This document shows positions 1-5,954 of a DNA stretch of 6,377 nt, one piece after another. The DNA is taken from NCBI GenBank assembly GCA_036522235.1, contig DATDGG010000351.1:1-6377 (forward strand), in the 5' to 3' direction. Every line of letters begins with the position of its first letter. Position 1 is the stretch's first letter. The stretch comes from VAZQ01 sp036522235. GTDB lineage: Bacteria > Pseudomonadota > Alphaproteobacteria > Rhizobiales > Xanthobacteraceae. Below the pieces are notes generated by a model. The model had not been told where the DNA came from. It made no database searches and saw nothing but the letters and a program-made list of their open reading frames with translations. The translations under genes and the position numbers were made by a program.

Positions 1-381
1 CGGTCGGTGCTCGGCTGCGAGCCCATCCACAAGAGTGCTCTCGACCTCGGCATCGTGACGTCGCTGGCGATCGTGAGGAGCAACGATCAAGCCGAGGTGC
101 GTGCGATGCTCGGCGAGCGCCCCAAGGCTTCCGGCTTTGCAGCGATCGATGATATCGGGAAGTTTCCGCTCACTAACGAAAATGGACGCCAAGGGTATCA
201 GCGCTTTCTGGCAGCCGCGCTTCCGAGAGCGATCGCCTTGTCGACCGACGCCAAGTTTTGGGCTTGGAAAGGGGGGGTATTCGATGCGATGGCGCAGGCT
301 TTGGCGCGTTGCGCGCAGGTGTCGAGTCAAGCATGTAAATTCTACGCTGTCGACGACGATGTCGTGTGGACGGCGAATTGA
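1..381 (+). CDS. Hypothetical protein, C-terminal part (5' end outside window)
   Basis: The frame is open from the first base of the window to the TGA at 379-381. The GTG at position 7 is therefore only a nominal start and the gene most likely begins upstream. I see 126 residues and do not recognise a named family. The last 60 residues have the layout of a small conserved tail known from alphaproteobacterial secreted or hypothetical proteins: an FLAAALPRAIALS block, an aromatic/glycine stretch (WAWKGG), an A-L-x-x-C segment, then C-K-F-Y-A-V-D-D-D-V-V-W near the end. Two Cys residues in that tail could pair. A run of seven G (271-277) codes for Gly-Gly and could be prone to slippage. Codon use is less GC-biased than in the genes right of 1850. 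No function is assigned; that this is a real coding region is moderately likely. Confidence 0.55.
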   Translation, partial: RSVLGCEPIHKSALDLGIVTSLAIVRSNDQAEVRAMLGERPKASGFAAIDDIGKFPLTNENGRQGYQRFLAAALPRAIALSTDAKFWAWKGGVFDAMAQALARCAQVSSQACKFYAVDDDVVWTAN

Positions 382-520
382 TCAGCGGAGAACGCTCGCT
401 ATCAACCTTTAAACGGCGCGCGCTCGGCATCGAGGCGTCGCCGAAAATGCTCACCATCGCCGACGAGGTGGATCGGATTACGGTGCGAATTGCTGCATTG
501 CGGCGCTCGCCCTTGACTTA
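378..520 (+). pseudogene. Relic of ABC transporter substrate-binding protein C-terminus (possible)
   Basis: A short frame overlaps the preceding stop (TTG at 378 in TTGA) and runs to TAA at 518-520, giving 47 codons. Its middle part reads ALGIEASPKMLTIADEV (about 417-467). This matches residue by residue the usual ending of periplasmic substrate-binding proteins of the ABC sugar/tryptophan (TrpX-like, PF04392) type, which commonly end in something like ALGL-x-x-P-P-x-L-L-x-x-ADEVIE. Here the expected stop after ADEV-I is replaced by an unrelated extension of about 20 residues, and nothing upstream in the frame resembles the rest of that protein. I infer a decayed fragment left by deletion or rearrangement, not a working gene. 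A chance match over about 17 residues remains possible. Confidence 0.3.
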
Positions 521-567
521 AATCCATGATCAAAGCGAACTAATCCAACCGCCGTGAGGGGATCGCT

Positions 568-1812
568 GTGAGTGCCCGAAGCCCAACGCCCTGCGCGCTC
601 GGTCGCCGCAAGTTTTCCTTTCGCACATGCTCCGCAGTCTTGCTGGTCGCTTTGATCGCCGCTTGGCCGCAAGCGCGGCGGTCGCTCGCGCGCGAACCCG
701 ACAGTACCTCGATCGCGAGCCCCCAACCGCCAACATTGCCGGCAGTTCCTTCCACTATAGCGAGCCCCCCAGCGAAATTGAGCCAGGCAGTCCAAAACCA
801 AAACACCGCGGTCGTCAATCCGATGACCGCGGCTTGTGGTCAGGAGCTGCAGCAATATTGCGCCGGGGTGCAACCTGGCGGCGGCCGTCTTATTCAATGT
901 CTCGAAGGCATGAGCAGCCAGGTTTCCGATACATGCAAGTCCTTCTTACAGCTCGCCAATGGAGGCTGCGCGCCCGAACCGGTGAACATCGTTCGATGCA
1001 TCACTCCCTCCGACACCGACCCGGCGATCAAGAATTACAATCGCCTGCACTATGTCTTGTTTGGTCCGACCGTGAAGCCGAGTGCGAACCTGCTTCTCTT
1101 CCTCATTGGAACCGGCGGCGTGCCGCCGGGCCCAATCCCTTTTTTGCACGCCGCAGCCGACGCCGGTTATCGGGTCATCTCGCTTGATTACAACGACGAA
1201 CCGGCGGTCGCGGTGTATTGCCCGCCGAAGCCGCCGGGTTGCTCCGGAAATTTTCGGCGAACGCGAATCTATGGCGACGGAATTTCGATCGATCAATCGA
1301 TCAACTACACAAAGGCTGAATCGATCGTCAATCGATTGATCAAGCTCCTTGGCTTTCTCGACCGGCAAAATCCGCAAGAAGGATGGGGCGCATGTCTGGA
1401 CGGCGGCACACCGAACTGGAGCCGGATCGCGGTTGCCGGGCAGTCGCAAAGTGCGGGTATGGCCGCCTAGGTCGCCAAAGAGCAGACGGTCGCCCGAGCT
1501 ATACTGTTCTCGAGTCCTTGGGACTTCGTCGGTCGGGGCGCCGCACGCAGCCTGGCGCCATGGATTGGGTCGCCGAGCAAGACGCCACCGGATCGATGGT
1601 TCGGCGCCTATCACGCGCGGGAAGCCGAAGCGGAGCTGCTGGCGAAGTTCTTTGCCGCGATACGCATTCCGCCGGAGAACATGCGCGTGTACAAAGGCAA
1701 CCTGTGGGCGGCCTTACAAAAGCGTGGTTTGGAGAACCCATTTCATGGCGAGGCGCTTACGGATCCCGCCTATGCGGCAGATCGCGCTTTCTTTTTGGGA
1801 CGATCACCGTAG
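568..1812 (+). pseudogene. Secreted Cys-rich / alpha-beta hydrolase protein, interrupted by in-frame TAG
   Basis: GTG 568 is chosen because an in-frame stop lies at 541-543 and a GAGGGG ribosome binding site (556-561) sits 6 nt upstream. Residues 16-33 are a hydrophobic export signal after a basic N-terminus; about 43-88 is a Pro/Ala/Ser/Gln linker. Residues 90-127 form a cysteine-rich repeat of the GLG1 type (PF00839-like), with C90, C98, C111 and C123. From about 152 an alpha/beta-hydrolase domain follows: LLLFLIGTGG (probable oxyanion region), a YRVISLDYND strand and the nucleophile elbow GQSQSAGMAA with Ser293. The TAG at 1468-1470 is codon 301. The same frame then stays open for 113 codons to TAG 1810-1812 and keeps family features: AKEQTVARAILFSSPWDFVG (Asp319), DRWFGAYHARE and NPFHGEA (His393, probable catalytic His). 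Related proteins, as I recall of the BPSS1187-like group, read GMAAY at the stop, so a Tyr codon probably became TAG. A product ending at 1470 would lack the catalytic His and should be inactive. Confidence 0.75.
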
Positions 1813-1833
1813 TGAGCTGCCCGAAGCGCCTCT

Positions 1834-1848
1834 GCCGCCGCAGGCGGC
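1834..1848. terminator. GC hairpin between convergent genes (weak terminator candidate)
   Basis: Arms GCCGCC (1834-1839) and GGCGGC (1843-1848) enclose a 3-nt loop. The hairpin lies in the 40-bp gap between the end of the interrupted hydrolase gene (1812) and the stop of the minus-strand gene (1853-1855), where a bidirectional terminator would be expected. Neither strand shows a T-run after the stem, so an intrinsic terminator is only weakly supported. Confidence 0.25.
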
Positions 1849-1852
1849 CACC

Positions 1853-2731
1853 TCACCGCATCGAGCTGATCGTCCCCCGCGACGTGATCACCACCCAATG
1901 GCCGTCCTGGCGGCGGATGGCGTCGATGCGGCCGAGGCCGGGCAGCACGTCGCCGGCTTCGACCTCGACCATGCCGCCGGCGCGGCTCTGCAGCAGGGCG
2001 ATGCCGCGATAGACGTCGCGCACGCCCCATCCGGGCACGACCACGGACTGCGGAAGGGGGGCCGGCGCGACCGGCAATGGCGCCGCCGCTGCGCTCGGCA
2101 AGGTCACCGAGCCGGTCGTCTCCTTGGGAAAGGCTGCGTCCGCCTTGCTGGTGGTCGCGGCCTGGCCGCGCTCCATGCGGTCGAAGCGATCGGTGAGCTT
2201 GGTGAATTGCGCGGTGTTGCCGCGGCTCTCCGCGTCGACGCTCGATTTGAGCGCCGCGATCTCGGCGCGCATCTGCCCGATCGTGGCCGGCAGGTTCTCG
2301 GCCGCGGGGGCGGGCGCGGCCGGCGACAACACGGGCGCGATCTGCTCCAGGCCGATGATGCCGGCAGCGCCAGCGGCAGCCCCGCACGCCACCGCCAGCA
2401 CGACCGAGGCGGTCGGCAAGGTGAACCTGCGGGAGCTGCGGGACGCGCGTGCGCCGGCTGCCGCGGCGGCGGCTTCAAAGGCTTTGAATTCCTCCCGCGG
2501 CGACACCGGGGCCAAGATCAAGCTCCGCCGCTTTACGGCTTCCCGCGCGTCCACGCCGGCGTCATCCGTGCCCGGATTTGCGGGCGCGATGGTCGGAGAA
2601 TCGATGCGTGCAAGCTCGATGGCCGGCTCGGCCGCGGCTTCACTCGCCGTGGGCTCGCCGGCCGCCGGCGCCACCGGATCGTTCGCCGTCCCGGGCGTGC
2701 CCGCCGCCTTGCCGTCCTCGTGCTTGTCCAT
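1853..2731 (-). CDS. Single-pass membrane protein with coiled coil and PilP-like C-terminal domain
   Basis: 292 residues; function unknown. The ATG at 2731 is preferred over an ATG further out at 2902 because a GGGGA ribosome binding site (2738-2742) sits 6 nt before it, and the longer start would run into the divergent cupin promoter. Residues 1-70 are a low-complexity Ala/Pro/Glu/Asp-rich cytoplasmic-type region. Basic residues (RSSRR, 98-102) precede one membrane span at about 104-127. Residues 146-190 look like a short coiled coil (ATIGQMRAEIAALKSSV, then FTKLTDRFDRMERG). A Pro/Ala linker (about 207-228) leads to a conserved end, 230-292: VVPGWGVRDVYRGIALLQ, then GGMVEVEAGDVLPGLGRID and HWVVITSRGTIS. 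The pattern of Gly-Asp followed by a Gly-x-I/V strand and a V-V-x-T-x-x-G-x-I strand resembles the beta-domain of PilP/secretin-associated proteins. That likeness is structural guesswork. Topology suggests an inner-membrane protein with a periplasmic C-terminus. It reads divergently from the bicupin gene and may share regulatory sites with it. Confidence 0.75.
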   Translation of the reverse strand: MDKHEDGKAAGTPGTANDPVAPAAGEPTASEAAAEPAIELARIDSPTIAPANPGTDDAGVDAREAVKRRSLILAPVSPREEFKAFEAAAAAAGARASRSSRRFTLPTASVVLAVACGAAAGAAGIIGLEQIAPVLSPAAPAPAAENLPATIGQMRAEIAALKSSVDAESRGNTAQFTKLTDRFDRMERGQAATTSKADAAFPKETTGSVTLPSAAAAPLPVAPAPLPQSVVVPGWGVRDVYRGIALLQSRAGGMVEVEAGDVLPGLGRIDAIRRQDGHWVVITSRGTISSMR

Positions 2732-2740
2732 GTCAGGTCC

Positions 2741-2763
2741 CCAATTCGCGGTTGACGAATTGG
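2741..2763. promoter_or_regulatory. Perfect 8-7-8 dyad at the minus-strand gene start
   Basis: Arms CCAATTCG (2741-2748) and CGAATTGG (2756-2763) are perfect reverse complements around a 7-bp centre. As DNA this is a typical repressor/activator dyad. As RNA of the minus-strand gene it forms an 8-bp hairpin whose 3' arm contains the first two G of the GGGGA ribosome binding site, 9 nt before the ATG. It could act at transcription or translation; no specific regulator is evident. Confidence 0.4.
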
Positions 2764-2790
2764 AAACGATCGCGGTTACCAATCGGTTAC
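2749..2790 (+). repeat. Direct repeats CGGTTAC/CGGTTGAC in divergent spacer
   Basis: CGGTTAC occurs at 2773-2779 and 2784-2790, exactly 11 bp apart (one helical turn). A related CGGTTGAC lies at 2749-2756 inside the dyad. The phasing suits tandem binding of a DNA-binding protein on one face of the helix. A chance repeat of 7 bp in this GC-rich context cannot be excluded. Confidence 0.25.
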
Positions 2791-2842
2791 GATTTGGCGC
2801 GCGTTGGCGGCAGGCGGCACAAAATGCCGGGATTTCAAGATA

Positions 2843-2871
2843 TTGGCTTATCCCCACCGCCGGCCTATAAG
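2843..2871 (+). promoter_or_regulatory. Sigma70-like promoter for the bicupin gene
   Basis: TTGGCT (2843-2848) and TATAAG (2866-2871) are separated by exactly 17 bp, giving a good match to the housekeeping consensus about 55 bp before the bicupin ATG. The -10 box is covered by a short inverted repeat, GGCCT (2862-2866) and AGGCC (2872-2876) with 5 bp between, which could be an operator. A clear ribosome binding site AAGGAAG (2911-2917) follows. Confidence 0.5.
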
Positions 2872-2925
2872 AGGCCATTCCCCTTCGGAACAAAGGCCGC
2901 AACCAGCCTTAAGGAAGAACGCGCT

Positions 2926-4146
2926 ATGCATGAAGTCAGCGACAAGAAGCACTGGCACGAACCCAGTGGCGAGAACCGGGCCGGGTTCGGCAAGTTCGGC
3001 CGGCCGAAGACGCCCTACGACCTGTTCATGGAATCGGAGGGTATCCCGATCTTCCGCGATATCGGGCTCAAGAGCGCAACGGACCTGCCGATGGCGCCCT
3101 GGAAGCGGCTGGGCGGCCGCGGCAGCTACATCCAGCTGCACGGCACCGAGGGCAAATGGGGCAGCTACGTGGTCGAGGTGCCGGGCGCCGGCGCGCTCAA
3201 TCCGGAGAAGCATCTCTACGAGGAAGTCTACATGGTCGCCGAGGGCCGCGGCACCACCGAGGTCTGGCTCGAAAGCGACAGCAAGAAGCACGTGTTCGAG
3301 TGGCAGCGCGGCTCGTTGTTCTCGATCCCGGTGAACGCGATGCACCGCATCGTCAATGCGAGCTCCTCGCCCGCCATCCTGATCGGCGGCACCACCGCGC
3401 CGAACCTGATGAACCTGGTCAACAATACCGACTTCATCTTCAACGCGCCCTACCAGTTCAAGGACCGGTTCAGCGGCGCCGACGACTTCTACAAATACAA
3501 GGACGACATAGAGCCCGATCCGGTGCGAGGGCTGGCGATGCGCCGCACCAATTTCGTCCCCGACGTGATCCATTGCGACCTGCCGCTCGACAACCGCCGC
3601 TCGCCGGGCTGGCGCCGGGTCGAGCCGTTCATGACCGGCAACACGTTCTATCTGTGGATCGGCCAGCACGAGAACGGCCGCTATTCCAAGGCGCATGCCC
3701 ACACCTCGGCCGCGGTGCTGATCTGCCTCACCGGCAAGGGCTACACCTACACCTGGCCCGAGCGTTACGGGGTCAATCCCTGGAAGGATGGCCACGCCGA
3801 CAAGGTCAAGCGCGTCGATTACGAGCCGTTCGGCATGGTATCGGCGGCGCCCGGCGGCGCGCGCTGGTATCACCAGCATTTCGGCGCCTCGAAGGAGCCG
3901 TTCCGGCTCTCGGCCTGGTTCGGCCCGCACAATCCCGGCCGCGAGCCCGGACCTCCCGGCGAAAAGCACACCGATTATACCGCGATGGATCTCCCCGAGG
4001 GCGGGACCGCGATCCCCTACTACATGGAGGATCCGTATCTGCGCGAGGAATATTCCGCCAAGCTCAAGGCCGAGGGCGTCGAGAACAGGATGGAGCCCGA
4101 ATTCTACAAGAAGGGCGCCGTGGTGCCGAAATTCGTGGGTGCCTGA
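2926..4146 (+). CDS. Bicupin protein (often named ethanolamine ammonia-lyase-activating protein)
   Basis: 406 residues. ATG 2926 is supported by AAGGAAG 8 nt upstream and a promoter at 2843-2871. There is no signal peptide, so it is probably cytoplasmic. Cupin 1 spans about 75-155: EKHLYEEVYMVAEGRG supplies His96 and Glu100 with the E-x6-G spacing of cupin motif 1. Motif 2 is complete, G129-x5-P135-x-N-x2-H140-x3-N144. Cupin 2 spans about 240-335, with H257-A-H259 followed by a segment lacking the usual Glu, and WYHQHFG (H316, H318) as second motif. The layout resembles gentisate-dioxygenase-type bicupins, and metal binding is likely; the reaction is unknown. From memory, databases label this subfamily 'ethanolamine ammonia-lyase-activating protein'. 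That name probably derives from neighbourhood with EutA-like genes and not from an assay. It is followed after 245 bp by the eutA-like gene on the same strand. Codon use is strongly GC-ending. Coding call is firm; function is open. Confidence 0.85.
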   Translation: MHEVSDKKHWHEPSGENRAGFGKFGRPKTPYDLFMESEGIPIFRDIGLKSATDLPMAPWKRLGGRGSYIQLHGTEGKWGSYVVEVPGAGALNPEKHLYEEVYMVAEGRGTTEVWLESDSKKHVFEWQRGSLFSIPVNAMHRIVNASSSPAILIGGTTAPNLMNLVNNTDFIFNAPYQFKDRFSGADDFYKYKDDIEPDPVRGLAMRRTNFVPDVIHCDLPLDNRRSPGWRRVEPFMTGNTFYLWIGQHENGRYSKAHAHTSAAVLICLTGKGYTYTWPERYGVNPWKDGHADKVKRVDYEPFGMVSAAPGGARWYHQHFGASKEPFRLSAWFGPHNPGREPGPPGEKHTDYTAMDLPEGGTAIPYYMEDPYLREEYSAKLKAEGVENRMEPEFYKKGAVVPKFVGA

Positions 4147-4182
4147 GCCCCGCAAGCGAGTGTCAAGCTATCGCTTCCTCCC

Positions 4183-4329
4183 GTCATTCCCGCCCCACTT
4201 TTTGGGGTGGACTCCGGCAGGAATCTAATCCCTTCGCAAATCTTGGCATCAGCGCTCATCAAGCGCATTTTGCGAACAAAACTGGGGCCCCGCTGGAGTT
4301 TACCCCGCGAAAGCGGGGGCGGGGACGAC
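4183..4329. repeat. Composite palindromic extragenic repeat (REP/BIME-like) between cupin and eutA
   Basis: This fills most of the 245-bp gap. Outer ends GTCATTCCCGCCCC (4183-4196) and GGGGCGGGGACGAC (4316-4329) are inverted repeats matching at 12 of 14 positions. Inside are: an 8-bp stem CCGCCCCA/TGGGGTGG (4190-4197, 4203-4210, one G-T pair, 5-nt loop); a nested pair TTCGCAAA/TTTGCGAA (4233-4240, 4269-4276) around GCGCT/AGCGC (4252-4256, 4262-4266); and CCCCGC-GAAA-GCGGGG (4303-4318) with a GNRA loop. The GTCATTCCCGC and CCCGCGAAAGCGGG words are familiar from dispersed intergenic repeats of Bradyrhizobium-like genomes. In RNA it could attenuate or stabilise a cupin-eutA transcript. No T-run follows any stem. 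Confidence 0.5.
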
Positions 4330-4391
4330 CGGTTTTGCCGCTTGCGGCGCTAGCATGTTCGAACAGGCAATGAGGTAGGAGCGCAGACCGC

Positions 4392-5945
4392 ATGAACGAC
4401 GAGAGCGCCGGGGGGCGGATATTCTTCTCGAGCACGGGGCGTTCGCTCGTCGATGAAGACGAGATCGTGGTGCTCAGCGTCGGGGTCGATATCGGCTCGT
4501 CGACCTCGCATCTGGTGTTCTCGCGCATCGTGCTGGAGCGCCTCGACAGCCGCTACGTGGTCACCACGCGCGAGACCTTCTACGAATCCGACATCCTGCT
4601 GACGCCCTATTCGGCCGAAGAGACGATCGACGCCGACGCGCTCGGTGCCTTCATCGAGCGCCAATACAAGGACGCCAAGGTCGATCCGGACGAGATCGAC
4701 ACCGGCGCGCTGATCCTGACCGGGGTCGCGGTGCGCCGCCGCAACGCCCGCAAGATCGGCGAGCTGTTCGCCCGCCAGGCCGGCAAGATGGTCGCGGTCT
4801 CGGCCGGCGACAATCTGGAGACCGTGATGGCGGCCTATGGGTCGGGCGCCGTCGCCCGCTCGATCCGCGATCGCACCACGGTCATGAATGTCGACGTCGG
4901 CGGCGGCACGTCGAAGATTTCCGTGTGCCGCGAAGGCCGCGTGGTCGACCTGACCGCCGTCGATGTCGGGGCGCGGCTCATCTGCCTCGATGCGTCCGGG
5001 CGGGTCACGCGCATCGAGGAGGCGGCACGGCGCTTCGCCAGCGAGCTCGGCATCAAGCTTGCGCTCGGCGAGCAGCTCGAGCCGGAAGCCGCGCGGGCGC
5101 TGGCAGCCCGCATGGCCGATTGCCTGTTCGAGGCCATGGCGGGAGGCTCCCCGACCGCCGCCGGCGCCGGCCTGTTGCGCCTCGATCCGCTGGTCCAAGG
5201 GCACAAGATCGATCAGGTCACCTTTTCGGGGGGCGTCGCGGAATATATCTACGGCCGCGAGGCCGAAATGTTCGGCGATCTCGGGGCACTGCTGGCGCAG
5301 GAGATCCGGTCCCGGGTCGCGAGCTCAGGCCTCAAGCTCGAACCATCGACCGAGGGCATCCGCGCCACCGTCATCGGCGCCTCCCAATACACCACGCAGG
5401 TGAGCGGCAGCACCATCTATGTATCGCCCATGGAGGCCTTGCCGCTGCGCAACGTTCCGGTGATCGCGCCGGCGCTCGCGCTTGACCCCGAGGCGATCGA
5501 TACCGAGGGCGTGGCGACAGCGATCAAGGCCGTGCTGAAGCGCCTCGATCTCGGCGCCGGCGACACGCCGGTCGCGGTGTTCGTTCCCTGGCGCGGCCCG
5601 GCGACCTTCCAGCGGCTCGACGCCTTCTGCAAAGGCGCGACCCGAGGCCTCGAGGACGTGCTGGCGCAAGGCCATCCGCTGGTGCTGGTCGGCGACGGCG
5701 ACGTCGGCGGGCTGCTCGGCATCCATCTGCGCGAGGAGATGCGCATCAGCAACGCCATCGTCTCGGTCGACGGCCTCGAGCTCAAGGAATTCGATTACAT
5801 CGATATCGGCACCATGCTGCCGACCTCGGGCGCGGTTCCGGTGGTCATCAAGTCGCTGATCTTTCCGACCAGCGCCGCGCCCGGAAAGGAATGGCAGCCG
5901 GCGCCGCGCGCGCTCGGCACGCCCGCCGCAACGCCTTCGGCTTGA
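4392..5945 (+). CDS. eutA: EutA-family ASKHA ATPase (ethanolamine ammonia-lyase reactivating factor-like)
   Basis: 517 residues; ATG 4392 has AGGAG (4377-4381) 10 nt upstream. EutA belongs to the actin/Hsp70/sugar-kinase fold; the enterobacterial protein uses ATP to swap damaged B12 cofactor out of ethanolamine ammonia-lyase in the cytoplasm. Visible fold motifs are: phosphate-1 SVGVDIGSSTSHLVFSR (29-45); ILTGVAVRRRNARK (108-121), like the ITGE-x-A-x-x-RNAR block of E. coli EutA; phosphate-2 VMNVDVGGGTSKISV (164-178); adenosine motif VTFSGGVAEYIYG (276-288); ATVIGAS (325-331); and the characteristic end DYIDIGTMLPTSGAVPVVIK (468-487) before SLIFP. The length is about 50 residues above the E. 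coli protein, from an N-terminal extension of about 28 and a Pro/Ala-rich tail after 493. Family assignment is firm. The client enzyme is not: eutB/eutC are absent from the window and the next gene, 9 bp downstream, is a hydantoinase A-type subunit. It may therefore serve another enzyme, an inference from context only. Confidence 0.88.
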   Translation: MNDESAGGRIFFSSTGRSLVDEDEIVVLSVGVDIGSSTSHLVFSRIVLERLDSRYVVTTRETFYESDILLTPYSAEETIDADALGAFIERQYKDAKVDPDEIDTGALILTGVAVRRRNARKIGELFARQAGKMVAVSAGDNLETVMAAYGSGAVARSIRDRTTVMNVDVGGGTSKISVCREGRVVDLTAVDVGARLICLDASGRVTRIEEAARRFASELGIKLALGEQLEPEAARALAARMADCLFEAMAGGSPTAAGAGLLRLDPLVQGHKIDQVTFSGGVAEYIYGREAEMFGDLGALLAQEIRSRVASSGLKLEPSTEGIRATVIGASQYTTQVSGSTIYVSPMEALPLRNVPVIAPALALDPEAIDTEGVATAIKAVLKRLDLGAGDTPVAVFVPWRGPATFQRLDAFCKGATRGLEDVLAQGHPLVLVGDGDVGGLLGIHLREEMRISNAIVSVDGLELKEFDYIDIGTMLPTSGAVPVVIKSLIFPTSAAPGKEWQPAPRALGTPAATPSA

Positions 5946-5954
5946 GGGCGCCCG

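Noticed and set aside
513..546. TTGACT with a downstream AT-rich ACTAAT as promoter for the hydrolase gene
   Set aside because: The -35 match is good, but the best -10-like hexamer (539-544) is about 20 bp away, longer than the normal spacer. Too weak to list.
1287..1341. Five GATC sites within 55 bp, suggestive of a methylation-controlled or replication site
   Set aside because: They fall inside a well-conserved coding stretch (ISIDQSINYTKAESIVNRLIK) where Ile-Asp/Asn codons produce GATC/ATCGAT words. There is no accompanying AT-rich or iteron structure.
1349..2755. Long plus-strand open frame (468 codons)
   Set aside because: Its first part lies in another frame of the hydrolase gene and the rest is antisense to the minus-strand membrane-protein gene. 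The translation is Arg/His/Ala-rich without domains, as expected for a shadow in GC-rich DNA.
2578..2925. N-terminal extension of the bicupin frame upstream of ATG 2926
   Set aside because: The added residues are low-complexity antisense of the minus-strand gene. The start at 2926 has AAGGAAG at good spacing and a promoter lies inside the putative extension.
2848..4155. Long minus-strand open frame opposite the bicupin gene
   Set aside because: The bicupin frame has clear cupin motifs, a promoter and a ribosome binding site. The antisense translation shows no recognisable domain.
4301..4320. CCCCGC-GAAA-GCGGGG hairpin as intrinsic terminator before eutA
   Set aside because: No T-run follows, and the sequence is better explained as part of the dispersed palindromic repeat.
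4350..5204. Minus-strand open frame opposite eutA
   Set aside because: It is a shadow of the eutA gene; the plus-strand protein carries all ASKHA motifs, and the antisense protein has only His/Arg/Ala-rich repeats.
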